A DNA stretch of 64,000 nucleotides, from NCBI GenBank assembly GCA_037903355.1, contig JBAJFE010000012.1, positions 62,001-126,000 on the forward strand. The letters are read 5' to 3'. Under the pieces are notes generated by a model. It was not told where the DNA came from. It did not search any database and saw only the letters and a list, made by a program, of their open reading frames with translations. The stretch comes from Trichuris trichiura. Taxonomy: Eukaryota; Nematoda; Enoplea; Trichinellida; Trichuridae. Made by a program: the position numbers and the translations under genes. Below, one piece after another: positions 1 to 11,919 of the stretch (position 1 is the first letter of the stretch; each line of letters starts with the position of its first letter).

Positions 1-1703
1 ACGAATGGTGGGGCTCATATTACTTTGTTTAGAAGCTGTGATGAATTATTGTAGGGCTGTCACCTATGCTGAGGTCTTCAGTGGGAATCTTAAAATGGTC
101 ATTTACGCACTCGGATCAGTTAAAGTGAGTAGAAGTGTTTAGAAGTGCCTACCACACTGAGCTTTCTCATGTTTTCGCCAGCGTAGTATCATTCAACATC
201 GTGTGATCACACGGAGTAAATTCTTCCGGTAGATATTCCAGTAATTACAGATGTAATTAGCTGGTGTCGTGTAGATAAGTTTGCCTTAAGGTTTGGAGGA
301 GATATAAAGAAAGCCCTTAAAATGCAGCTTTTCCACGTCACCTCTAAATGCTTAATCGTTTTTGCCTAAGTGTCAATACTCCTTTCTAAAAACGTCCAGT
401 TAGTGAAAGCAGTTAGAACTTCGGTTAGTAGAGGTGCTCAAACTGCCAAGCTGACTAAGCTGAGTATGAGCTGCTTTATGTCTATTTGTTGTTTTCTTTA
501 TATGTTTTTAGTTGTGTTCAGAAACGTATTCATTGTAAGAAAAGGCAGCAGGATGTAATGAAGCCATAAACATCGTGCCTCTTAATCGTTGTAGTTGTGA
601 TCTTTTAGAAAACTACTGCTCGTCACTGCGCAGTTATCTTTTCAGAAGATGCGAAATGCCTAAACAAATTCTCCAGAGCCGTTTATACGCAGAATTTCAT
701 CCAGCTCAAACCAGTTCAACCTTCCATGTTTCAAGGACAGACAGTATTGTCGTTGACCCGTCCAATGAACGCAGCAGTAGAGGAGTCCTGAAAACTCCCA
801 TTTTTAGTTCTCATTGCTATTGCAAATATACTGCTTTCCTATGGCGTCGCATGGAAATTGTAAAATTTTCTAGACCACCGCGCATCGGTATCCTACATTA
901 TTCCGCAATAAGGAGCAGGTCAGATAGACCGTGGGCTTTAAAATAGATTTCTCAACAAATACTTTCAAAACACGTTCCGTGGAAGAGCTTCATCTCCTTG
1001 ATTAATAATTTTTTGGTCTGTTTTAAGCGATGAACAGGCTACAGCACACCCTTCCGAATGACTCAATGTCCATTTGAAGAAAAAAGCAAAATGCACATGC
1101 GAAACTGCATTAGAGTTGCGATTATATGCACTCTGCCTGCCAAGAGGTAGTGCCGATAAGGATAAATGCGATTTCCTTAAAGAGAAATTTATTTGTGCAA
1201 CGTCTGAGTTCCATTTGAAGATGAAAGGACAATAAAGGGTCAATACAAGCGGTCATCAATTTCTGCTTGTGAGCTCTTAATTAACGACCTCATTCTCTTC
1301 TGTTCATCTTTTTACTGTTGAGACTTCTGTTTTAGCAAGAGCAATGGCCGTTTCCTTTCTGATAACGCAATCTTAGAACAAAGGCAGCGCGAGCCTCTTT
1401 TAACGGTAGAATATATATAAATAAGTAAGCAGGCATCCTGTGTGTGGTTAAAGGCAGAAGCCATTTAAGTTTTTTAACGGAGAAAGCAATGATTAGTTCT
1501 GGGGAAATAGTAGATGGCTTACCTTAGGAATGAAGCAACAGCTTCAAAAAATTTATTTAGCTTATTTGTCAGAAGGACAAGAAGGCTAACTGAAAGCACC
1601 TTTGAAATCGATAACTGAAATGACGCAACGCATTAACGAACGGTGTTCAAGTACCACGTCTCCGTGAAAGCAGTTGTCCTGACTGCATGCCGCATTACTG
1701 CTA
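1..1703. other. Unassigned sequence
   Basis: AT-rich sequence without a gene I can support. A 123-codon open frame at 575-946 (+) has no recognisable domain, membrane segment or splice partner. A TATA-like run lies near 1410-1420 with no convincing reading frame downstream. I see nothing else here. Confidence 0.4.
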
Positions 1704-1915
1704 CAGTAGAACCACCAAAGTTGACCACCTCCCTAAGTTGACTGAATTTTGACCAGTTGGTTTGTCCTTACGTTAATAATAAGCACAAGGACAACCTCTA
1801 TACATCGATCACCTCCGTAAGTGGAAAGTTGACTGCTTTAGCCGTGACGTGGTATATGGACACAATGCTAATCTGCTCTCTGTAAGCTGACCGCCTCAGT
1901 TTGCTCTGTGCCAGT
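1704..1915 (+). mobile_element. Terminal segment of a pogo/Tc1-type DNA transposon (MITE-like)
   Basis: The segment starts CAGTAGAACC directly after TA and contains several spaced GTTGACC/GCTGACC motifs. The same sequence recurs at 28397-28591 and, inverted, at 55103-55300, where it begins CAGTTGAACC after TA. A CAGT start next to a TA target is typical of pogo/Tigger and other Tc1/mariner elements. No transposase is attached to any of the three copies, so they are probably non-autonomous or truncated. The outer boundaries are approximate because I could not identify the opposite terminal repeat. Confidence 0.5.
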
Positions 1916-2721
1916 CGCTAGGAGCTGTTAACCGTCATTGCCTCAATGTGCTATTACTCAACATGGCTAAGTTTTTCATTACCGTACATTGGAGATTCCT
2001 GATAACAGAATCGGTTCCGTCGCCTGTCGTTTAAATTCCTTTTCCTTCTAGTATGAAACAGTTATTTATAAGCTATCTTTCATTTTCCTTACAATTCTGC
2101 CTTTCAGTTCCTTAAATTCTATTTTACTTTACCATTTTATTTTCATCAATTCTTAATTCACATTCGTACCTTTTAGCAGCAACTTTCTTACCTGAACAGC
2201 CCAAGTCATAATCAGGCTACGCAGCATTGCTGGGACGAACGAAGACGTGCAAGTGATTTTATTACTTTCGCCAACAAATGCTACGTGATAAAAATGTAAT
2301 CCACACAATTCATGTGTTTGTTTGTTACCCAAAAAGTACGAACTGTTTATTGTGTATTACTAACACACAAGTTTAAATTTTCTGAACTTTCAAAGCTGAG
2401 CGCGCTACGTTTTCAACGATTACAAATACGGCCTTTGACGATTAGTCCAATTATTAGACTAATTATATACCGCTGATGACGGGTCAAGAGTAAAAATGAA
2501 AGTTCTTCTGGTCATCAATGGTCCCACCGTACAAAAGCTTTGCCATGAAAAGTCAAACTAACTGACAAATTATGCAGGTTACGACCCGTAGGGCAGAAAG
2601 CACATTGAAGCCGCTGCCCTCTCTTCGCCCTAGCGACAAAAGCCTCTTTGAACGTTTAATCGCAAAACAGTTTTGACAAAGCAGCTAGTTTTTTACAGCT
2701 TGTAAGTGAGAAAGCAAAAAA
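1916..2721. other. Unassigned sequence
   Basis: AT-rich sequence with short open frames only. I see no gene, RNA or repeat that I can support. Confidence 0.4.
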
Positions 2722-3262
2722 TCAATGAGTCCCAATTCGACTTGTTGGAAAATTGAAAAGCGATCGTGTGAACGCTTCCAGGTAGTACCAAATTTGGTTA
2801 TCTTTATTACGAGTGCGTTCTAAAGATATAACAAGACGTATAAGCTCATCATTGAATTGCTGAAGTAGGCTTGCCATAACCTCATGGCAACCTTTTCTAT
2901 GTAAGCCTAAATAAATGGCATCCATGGACAAGCCGGGTAAAGATTGACCATGGAAGTGAAACATAATGACTGGCCAACATGGCAATTTGGTTCTTTCATC
3001 GCCGTATCTGGTGCAGCATCTCTCTTCTCGTAACAGCCAGGATGCACAGCTTCTATACAGCAGAATGTGGAAGCGATTCGTATAGGAAAAATTGGCCTTC
3101 CAGTAGCACATGATGCTTTGTCATATAACGAGAATTGTGAGCCAACTTGGTCCTTCCTGCACAGGCCATGACTGTCATGCCTGGCTGAAAGATTTTCAGA
3201 GATGGCAATATCTTTCCTTGGACAACGCCTCTAATAGCATGATGTTTCGGCATGCCGACCAC
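2722..3262 (-). pseudogene. Probable Tc1/mariner-like transposase relic
   Basis: Two minus-strand frames abut with a frame shift. The upstream frame (3262-3053) contains PGMTVMACAGRTKL, which resembles the conserved strand around the second catalytic region of Tc1/mariner transposases. The downstream frame (3111-2722) contains LSMDAIYLGLHRKGCHE and then a helical ELIRLVISLERTRNK tail, similar in layout to the segment after the last catalytic Asp and the C-terminus of that family. The usual SPDLNP-type motif is degraded, so the copy cannot be active. The assignment rests on family resemblance by eye. A decayed host gene is the alternative. Confidence 0.35.
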
Positions 3263-4915
3263 ATTCCCTTTTATTTTTCACGTTCCTCTTCGGTTTAGAC
3301 CGGTTAAGGCAGTCAGCTCTATTTGCAAGTCATACATTTAGGTGTCAGCCATACCAATGGCAAAGAAGAAATTGCTTTTCGAAAGCCTTTAGTCCATGTC
3401 ATTTAGGTGGAACTGCACAGCCAGCAAGATACTGTTGCTGTGGACATGGACGTGTTTACGGTGACAGACTGCAATGGAAAACTTCATGAAATATGATCAC
3501 CAAAATTAGTTAAAACATTAGAGCACAGTAAGAAACAATTAGAAAGTTATGCTGCCCATGCAGAATCTTTCACAAACATTTCAGCAGTAACTTCTTCTAC
3601 AAATTCTGTGAGCATTATTAAAGAGGCAACTACTTTCGCTGATAGCAAAACGATGAACTGATTTACATGGCTTCACGAAAGTAGGTTAACTGTTTAAGCA
3701 AATGTAGGAAAGGGCCTTTCAGGGAACAATGGCCGTCCAATTTGTCAAACTCAGCTCATTCAACAAAGAAAAAACCATAACAAAGGTAAACACCGTAACA
3801 AATGGATTTCTTGAACAATAAGGTCCATACCCCTCTTGCGTTCTCGTAGAAAAGAAGGCAGGTGTTAACTTTCTAACCGAAAATAATAGACAAGTTACGT
3901 CACTGCTATGAAACATTATTCCAACGCCACAACGCTACATAAAACAGCGCTTCTTAAAGCACTCGTAGCTTAAGCAGTCAGTTTTCTTAACTTCAACTTA
4001 CAAACTTAAGCAAGCTATACTTTGGGTTTCTGCCTTGATAAGTAGAACGTCATTCTTGGAAAAGTTCCTACTTCTTCCAAGAAATCATGCTCAATCAGGG
4101 AACGCCTATCGATACTGATGAAATGCGGCAAGTTCTTATAATTCGAAGGTTTCTATCAATGCTTTTTGGTCAAGTGAAGATTTGCGAGTAGCATTAGTCG
4201 CTTAATGCATAGAGGATGAAGCTCCTTTGCCTAAGGTCTAAGCCTACCTGCGTTACAGCCGACTCAGCAATCTGCTGGCGAGCTTCAACGGCCTAGTTTG
4301 TGGCTAATAAAACTTCTAATTCTATCCTTAAACCAGGTTATAGCAGGGCAACTTATCCTACAACGAGACGTCGTTCATGGACAGCCTCAGTGGTGGCTGT
4401 AATTGTCTTAGGGAAACGTGCAGGAAATAAGAAGACTTCAGGTCGAGACATGGGAGATAGAGACAGGTATTGCGCCCCCCACTTCAAATTGGAAACACAA
4501 AACAATGGACTTACCATCAGCGAGACGTTGGGACGCACTGTTGCCGTAGATCGTTCTTTTATACAGCCAGTCAGCAGGCTGTACACACGCGAACCGATCT
4601 ACGCCACTGCAGCGATTTACGCCGCCGCCGCTCGCATGGACGAACAATCAAAGAACGAATAATAGTACTCTATAATGATGTGCAGGTTGAACCAGTTTAA
4701 AGCGGTCAATCTTGCGCAATCTTAAAGAAAATATCACTACGTTTTGACGCGCATGATATGACGTTAGTCCCTAGTCGCACCAATCGCAGCATGTGCTTTG
4801 CCAATATTTCCAACGTGAAGGATTAAAAGGAACTGGCATGAAACCACTGTTGAAGTGGTTTAAACACTGCACTCTTTATTTTGCATTCCGTGTTACCACT
4901 GAAACCTTAGGCTGT
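3263..4915. other. Unassigned sequence with a possible minus-strand TATA element
   Basis: No gene I can support. On the minus strand near 4555-4562 there is a TATAAAAG motif. A potential donor (GTAAGT) and a 33-codon frame starting MSRPEVFLF lie downstream at about 4453-4353. A 120-codon frame overlaps on the plus strand (4300-4662). Neither shows a domain, so I treat both as unproven. Confidence 0.3.
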
Positions 4916-4987
4916 GGCTGCGTGGCGCAAAGGATAACGCCTCGGTCTACGGAACCGAAGATTGCAGGTTCCAATCCTGCCGCGGTC
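4916..4987 (+). pseudogene. Degenerate tRNA-Arg(ACG)
   Basis: The anticodon arm (loop CTACGGA, anticodon ACG) and T stem are identical to the tRNA-Arg at 7083. The T loop reads TTCCAAT instead of TTCGAAT, so conserved purine 57 is lost and the internal B-box promoter (GGTTCGAATCC) is broken. The D loop also differs by one base. The acceptor stem can still form with G-U pairs. The upstream flank resembles that of the 7083 gene, which suggests a local duplication followed by decay. Confidence 0.7.
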
Positions 4988-7082
4988 GACTAGTAGCTCT
5001 GCTCAGTACGTAATTCAAGTCGGCTTGGCTCCTAATTGTCAGTTAACAATTACAGGAAGAATTGTTTCTCAACTTTCCTTTCTGAATTACCTATTCTTAT
5101 TTGTTTTGGTAAAACTTAAATTTTAACGTTCGTAGCTGACGTTAATTTACGAAATACTGGCCGTTAATTTTTGTCAATCTTTTTTCTTAAGTGTCGATTT
5201 CAACGCTGCTTGTGAGCCTGTCATGAGCACCTATTCAAGGGCAGTCTTACGAATAAAGTGATTATTTTTGAGAAGGATTTTTTATTTCCGTAGACAATAC
5301 CTCTTATTCTCTGTGCTGGGTTAGCGTTCCTGCATAATGAAGGGCGACACACCTGGCACGAGAATAAAAGTACGTCTCTTCATTTTGTTTGCCATGAACA
5401 ATGACATTTTCATCATAAATAAAATTTAGTCTCAGGCCTTTTTGGCTTATCAGATGTTGATTTACGTTGACAGATCCATTTGCTGAAGCTAAAGTACAGA
5501 TCTATTGAATAGGCATTTGAAAGTTAGATTAAGTAATGTGCTTCGATCGGTTCCAAATTAAATAATTTAAAATAATTTCACTAAGAAGAATTAAGTTGCA
5601 GTTATTGCGCCCCACCGGCTCACACGTTCATTCTGGACGATGACTCCCCTTCAGGCTGTCTCTTAAATGTTGGGAAAATGTATTACAGTTTTTGCTGGCC
5701 ATTGTGAGTGCTACGTAGTTGAATAACCCATCGTTCTCTGGCGTAGGAGTTGAAAGCTGGAACAGGGGCATACAACTTCACTAGTAATCAGAAACTCCTC
5801 CTGTAAAAACAGAAAAATACTTATCTATGGAAAACTATATTCTGTCGAACGAAAGAATCTCCGTCTCATTTTCCTTATATAGTTGCACAGTTGGTAACAG
5901 TTTCGTTGCTTCGCACGATAGTGGCTGTACTTTATCAATAAGGACAATGTATATAGCTTGGAAAAACTTCCTGCTAGAAATCTACCAGCACTATCAGCTG
6001 GCCAATCATTTACGCAGCTGATCTCACTAAACAGTGATAACCTAGCGGCAGTAAAGTCAAAAGTTTTCTACAACTTTCCTTCGCCATTTTTGCCTTGATA
6101 GGTTTATTTGCATTAGTACTCTATCCGACAATATTAAACAAATATAGGAGTAAAAGATGCATTTAGTGTTTAGAAACTTGCTAGGCGGCATGTTATCTAT
6201 TGAGGGCAAAATATAACTTCCCAAAAGCTTAACTGAAGTGCGAAGTTTTCAGCCCGTGAGAACTTTTATTCAGCGAAGCTTTCGGGAAGCCGCCGTTCTC
6301 ACCTTCAGCGCGAGCGTAGTTCCAGACTACATCTCATAACGGCTCACATCGTAATTGAAGGTTTACCTCATGTTTACCAATTACAAAGTTTTACGTATCC
6401 AGTAGTATCTCCTATTGAAACTAGATTTTTAGGAACAGATGTATACGCTTTGAAAAGGAGTCTGTTTAACGAGACAGAACTATAATGTGATGCTTGAAGG
6501 TCTAAGATATGGACAAAAAAGGGAAACGAAAAAAGAGCAAGAAACATGATGAAGACAGAAGCAAATAAAGAAAAAAGAAAGAACTCATCAGAAGAAGAAC
6601 GAAAAGAAAACAAAAAAAGATTAATCAAATAGGAAGATCAAAACGACTGAGGAAAAAAACCGCAACAGAACGGAAAAAAGCGAAGGACAAATTAGGAAAA
6701 AGCATAGTACGTGCTAACGACAAAAAAACATGCAAAAAGAAGATGAAAGAAAGAAGCAGCAAAACACATCATGTGGGTCTGAACACCGACTGAAACTTGA
6801 AAACCAAGCCTTAGCCTTACGCTGAACTATCCTAAGAACTGAATTTCGACTTGTCCACTTGTGCACTACCCAGCCTTCAGTGAAGACGGAACCTGATTTT
6901 CCTAGAAGCATCCAACATCAAGTCGTTTTTCTTTCATCTCTTCAAATGGATTGTATCATGATTTTATGACGAAAATATCACTCGTTGTTACGAGGTTTAA
7001 AGACTCATAGGTTTAGAAGCTGATACTACAGTCGTTTGCCATGGGTTTATTCTTTATTGCACTTTACCTTCAGTGAAAACAT
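4988..7082. other. Unassigned; purine-rich Lys/Arg-coding tract at about 6509-6760
   Basis: No confident gene. From 6509 the plus strand is strongly A/G-rich and encodes MDKKGKRKKSKKHDEDRSK, one stop, and then about 60 more Lys/Arg-rich codons in the same frame. This could be a broken exon of a basic nuclear protein or simple low-complexity purine sequence. A short piece near 6270-6300 resembles the GAAGCTTTCGGG end of the foldback family described at 57186. Confidence 0.3.
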
Positions 7083-7155
7083 GGCCGCGTGGCGCAACGG
7101 ATAACGCGTCGGTCTACGGAACCGAAGATTGCAGGTTCGAATCCTGCCGCGGTCG
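7083..7155 (+). tRNA. tRNA-Arg(ACG)
   Basis: A 73-nt cloverleaf. The acceptor stem GGCCGCG pairs with CGCGGTC (one G-U), with discriminator G. The anticodon stem TCGGT/ACCGA encloses loop CTACGGA, giving anticodon ACG, which reads CGU/CGC after A34 modification to inosine. The T arm GCAGG/CCTGC has loop TTCGAAT, and the internal A and B boxes are intact. There is no intron. A short T run follows (TTTGTTTT) as Pol III terminator. Confidence 0.93.
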
Positions 7156-10100
7156 TAAGGGCTTTGTTTTAACCTCCTCCATTGTCAAAAAACAGCAATG
7201 ATGTTATGCACGCTCGAGGCAGACAATCTCACGTAGACGTCGTGGTCCTGGAAATTCTGCGTGTTTAATGAGTTCCCAGAGGTTTATGTCTACAAGCAAA
7301 AGTGACTGAACTTACTTCTAATAATACTATATCCCATTTTGATTCCTTCATTCTGCGAAACACTGATGTTTTCTCACCGACACTTGTAATTGAGAATCAG
7401 TGCCTAAATATGGTAGCTCTGGTTACATACTAATTAGCAAACCGCTTCTGGGTGGGAATAAGCGAGAACTCATTGCGCTTATTCTCCCTCTCTCTGAATG
7501 TTCACTATCAATACGCTAACGATGTGAACAACTGCATCTTGAAACGTCCATAATTCACGTAAAACAACGAGGTAGTTTCAACGCGATCTAATGCTTTTTG
7601 AATATGAACATTAGTCTCAATACTAGTCACTTTGCTGCTGTTGTTGTAATTACTAACAATGTGGCAGAGCTGCTGAAAATATGAAGTAGTAACTACTCGA
7701 GACAAATTTTTATTCATAAGAACACATACAGAATCTTTTGAACAGTCACATTCCGTTTCTAGTGTCAGTACAAGTTGCTACTCTTTAAATGCTTTAAGGA
7801 ACAATGACGTGTTCATCAAATGATTGGGAAAGCCGTTCTGATATCTATCACAGTAGCAAAGCTTCCCGCGCATCTCAGTGCTTGAAACACTGTCCCTTTT
7901 CATCAAAGGAGGTCAAAAACGAGATCTTCGTTTCTTTTCCCTTATGTAACTTGAAGGTGACTGTGTCAGCAAGGAAGCCGTTCACATGTTGCAGTGAAAT
8001 GTCTTCATCTTGTAGATCCTTATTCTACTGAAATAACCCATTATTATGAAACGAAAATTTTTGAATTGTTCTTCTGAAGTTTTCAGAGGCGGCTGCAACC
8101 GTTCTTCAGCGGATAATCCAAAATGAGGTGCAATTCTTCTTTTCCAACTTGTAGACTGGGCCCACAGCTCTACCTAAGCGAAAGAACTGGAAGTAGGTTC
8201 TTTTGGGAGGGCGCTGTCGATCAAATCTGAGACCTGGCCAACTTCCACCAGTGCTTCCGGACTTCTCGGCTCTACCTAACAATACTTGCAGTGCTATAGC
8301 AAAGGAATGACACTGAACTGGCAGAAACTGGCCAACATAATGTGCCAGTGGTAATAACTCATGCCGGCATATCGTCACCATTCACGGTTCGCTGTAGTAC
8401 GTATCCTGCGGAAATAATGCATCCCATTGCAAGAGTGCGCAGGTGGTAGGTACCAAATAATGTCAGTCACAATGGCCTCCTCATTTTGGTTATATGATAG
8501 ACTGTGCAGAGGCATATCTTTTTCATAATCAACACTAATGGCCCGAAAGTTCCGGAGAATAAAAAGTTCTTTCTTCCTTTATTAGACGCATGCCTTTATC
8601 ACACTGGAAATATCTTTGTGGAGCTTTCGGCCTCAGCCTTGGGCCGCCTTCAACGCAAACAAACAAAAAATCAAAAAACCGCTCTTGGCCTTCACCGGAA
8701 TCGGCCGCTGAGGAGCTCTCCCGTATTGCCAAAACAGCAACAATATCATCAGATATTCTTTTACTTTTTTAAACAAAAACAAACTACCACACTACCAGTC
8801 GTCTTTCGTTCAGATGAACTGTCAGACCAAACATCGGCCGCATTTAGCAACTACTATTATAGGGAAAACGCAAGAAGGCAGGCATACTTTGCCGATATGT
8901 TCATAGTTTAAAGGAATTAAGATGATTTTAAACATGTATTCAACACTTTTCTCATTGAGAAAGCACGCTTTAGTCTTTAACCCATTTTACACAGTCATGT
9001 TTCTCACGCGGAACTTTTTAATCAGCCTTTATCTTTCTGCTCACCTTCTTAGAACAATAACTTCAGATAGCAGGACCGTAGCAAGAAGTTTTCGTGGAAA
9101 GATTGCCGCTAACCATTCTTCGTCTGAAAGTCTTCCAGCTATTCGTTAGTCATTCCAAAAAGTCAGTTGGCCAAATAATTGGCACTGAAAAAGGAAAGCC
9201 TCGATGAAAACTTTGAACTCAGCGCTGCTACGAAACATCTGCTTAGATTCCTTAGAAGGGTGTTTATAAGCATTTAGTGGGAAAAGGTAACTTAAGGAAA
9301 GGTCTGGTTTTGTTGCCCATTTTAAAGAAAGACAAAAAGCTGAAATTATTGTACTTAAGTCGCAATCATTTCACTTTCTACAGGATGATGATACTTAGGT
9401 ACAGTTAGCCTGCTTGGCCTAAAAACTTTAAACTTTCAGTCGAAAATAGGAGCGAACTGGAATAGCATTTTTATTTGAGCTTTTGCTACATGGCCTCGCA
9501 TGGTGAGCAAACGGTGTAACTAGTGAACTTAATAAGTGGTGCCGTTCTTGCACTCACTACGGCATGGTTTGTTTCGAGTCGAACTTCATACGGTTTAAAG
9601 TGCCCAGCAGGTTGTGGAAATCAAACACGCGTATAACAAAAAACTGCATTTGACCAAATTCGATTCGCTCGGGAAAATGCCAGTGCGATTACAAGGTCGG
9701 CACCGTCAATAGCTGATACAGAATTGCTTACTGATAACTGCAACATTTATGTTTCAATTTCAGCCACGCTAATAGTTTAAACTGTTACCCAAGCTTTGAT
9801 AAAACTATGCCTTTCCTGTGATGTCAAATAAAGGTTTGAACACTCAAACTGGTATTCCTTGATAATTGCATTCCGCGGCAAGCTGACTGGTTGCAAAGTA
9901 AAGTAGCTCACAGCGCCATGGTAAAAGTACAACAGTAACGTGATGCTTAATTTGATAATGGATATTCCTCATCTGCCTGTTTAGTGCATCTGTAAGTAAA
10001 CTTAAAAATTTCCTACAGGGAATGAATGAGTGAACTGTTAGGGAAAATACAGAACAATTCAATATCATACGTTTCGAAGCTGCTCTTGTTCCGTCACCAG

Positions 10101-10486
10101 CTGTGTGACGGAGATATCACTCAAGACGGAAACTTATCATCGTCCGTAACATCGCTGGCGACTGAACAAGACCGCTTTCGAAACGAGCGATATCATTGTC
10201 ATGTTCTTTCCCTAACAAATCGTTCGTCCACAGGCTGCTGTTTAATTACAGACTTCTACGACAACGGGAAAGACTCGTGGGTATCGACTAATACGAAAAT
10301 AAAATTGTAGTACAAGTCACCCTATTACTAGTAACTTGACGATCATTTCTTCGTACGGTTATTGTAGTTTCAGGCAAGTGAAAAAATGAGTGGTCGCAAG
10401 CCGAAAAACGCTATCAAACCGTCAAAGGTCGGTGCACAACCCGGTTAATTGTTCTATTGTGACAATCATTTTTGTAGCTTCCGTCT
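7156..10486. other. Unassigned; contains a dispersed-repeat fragment near 9990-10110
   Basis: Several open frames of 60-135 codons occur (for example 8504-8911 + and 8106-8381 -), but none has a recognisable domain or clear splice context. A segment near 10020-10110 matches, with divergence, pieces at about 32210-32290 and 34520-34625. These share GAATGAATGAGTGAACTGTTAG-like and CTCTTGTTCCGT blocks and belong to a dispersed repeat of unknown class. No RNA gene is evident. Confidence 0.35.
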
Positions 10487-10732
10487 ATGGAAGGCATATT
10501 GAATGAGCCAGAAGTTAAAAACAGCCTGCGCAACGTTGCACGATGTGCAGCGAGAAAGCGAGCAGCTCGGACAAAGGCCGCTCCAAGGCAAGCTTGTAAA
10601 ATTGGATGCCCTCGTCGTCCTCGCACTCCGTAGTCTTTTAGCAAGAGACAACCCAAAAAAACCAAAAAAAGTAACGTAGAAGATCCTGAAGTTGTTGTGG
10701 TGGATCACAACATTGGACCGAAACAAAAACCG
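10487..10732 (+). CDS. Possible 5' exon(s) of the INCENP gene, interrupted by TAG
   Basis: An open frame starts MEGILNEPEVKNSLRNVA and is basic and Ala/Arg-rich for 48 codons. It reaches TAG at 10631-10633, continues open in the same frame for 33 codons (SFSKRQPKKTKKSNVEDPEV...) and ends at 10732 before GTAATG. The second part has phase 0 at both ends, like most exons of the INCENP gene downstream. Pyrimidine-rich sequence ending in CCGTAG makes 10634 a plausible 3' splice site, so the TAG may be intronic. Otherwise this is a nonsense codon or unrelated sequence. Confidence 0.35.
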
Positions 10733-11919
10733 GTAATGTGTTGCTTTGGTCGTTCCCTAAAATACTTAGTGGTGATACTCTCTCCGTTTACCGCGGCGAA
10801 AATGTCCCACTAGTGTTTTCATTAAGGCTAATGAGAAATGAAGTATTGGTAAGTTCGGAATGCGCGTACCAGTTATACTGTAAGTGAAAAATGCAGGTTC
10901 CTTTTTGGCAGACGCTGGCCATTGTCTCCCTCTCTTTACCTAAATTTGGGCTTAAACGTAGCGATTGCGTTCTGTCTTACGCCTATATAAGCAGACGAGC
11001 AAGGATGGCTTACAGTAAAATTGGGGGGGGGACGCCCAAGGAACAGGGATTAAGTAGCTTCTTGTTAGCCGATGTCATTCTACAGGTCCCAGTCAACACT
11101 AACTTGCCCTTGCGTGTAGGAATCAGTGGAAACTTAATTTTTTTCTAAAAAACGAAAAACCATGGTCGTTTTTGCGAAGTTTCAAAAGTTTAGGGAACCT
11201 CATCGTTTAAGCCTAGTCCCTTCATGATTGCCTGAGAGTCTGCGTTTGCGTTTACTGCAGATTTTCAACCATTCAGTAATTGTTCCAGTACCCTGTATTT
11301 GCTGTTTCTGCTCTTTCTTCCATAATGGTATATTTGTTCCCGCAATTGAGCAATGCTTTGCTTTTGTAAGCACTGGAGTATTATTACTTGTTTGAAAATA
11401 GGGTGTCTGGTTACGGATGTGTACGCTTTCGTACTTTTTCCCTTCCAATCTGGCGATAAAATGCAAAGGCGCGTTTTATCCTTTTTTCTATCATCTTTGC
11501 CCATACAGACGTCCAGAAAACCATGCCTTCTCCAATTATTACTTACTGTTCGCTAATCCTTGAGCAGTTATCAAAATAGCCCTTCCGCAATTTATTGAAC
11601 CTAGATTTTCTGAAACTCAGGTTACATGTATTTATCAAGAGGGTCGCTCTTTTATCCACTTGCGTTGACTTGATTCACCTCAGAGAGATCATAATTAGCT
11701 CTTAAATAAATGCGCTTATGTCACAGTTACTGACACGCAAACAGTGGGCTGAAGAACGAATTTTGTAAGCTTTACTTGGGGGCTCCGAAATGCAAATAAT
11801 TTTAGGTAAAGGTGTTGCGTAAGGGATAGGTTGTTCTTCTTTCTAAAAGGTTAAACTTACAAGTATATGCAACTTTGCTTTTAACCATGTTGACTTTGTG
11901 TAAACCATTCTATTTGCAG
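10733..11919. other. Unassigned; presumed INCENP intron or 5' region
   Basis: Overlapping minus-strand frames at 11265-11504 (79 codons, starting MGKDDRKKDKTRL) and 11200-11466 have no recognisable domain. The region would be intronic if the exon at 10634-10732 belongs to INCENP. It contains a G-homopolymer (GGGGGGGG) near 11023. Confidence 0.3.

Noticed and set aside
8504..8911. 135-codon ORF as a gene
   Set aside because: Asn/Lys/Gln-rich with overlapping frames on both strands, no domain, no splice pattern and no second copy to test for constraint.
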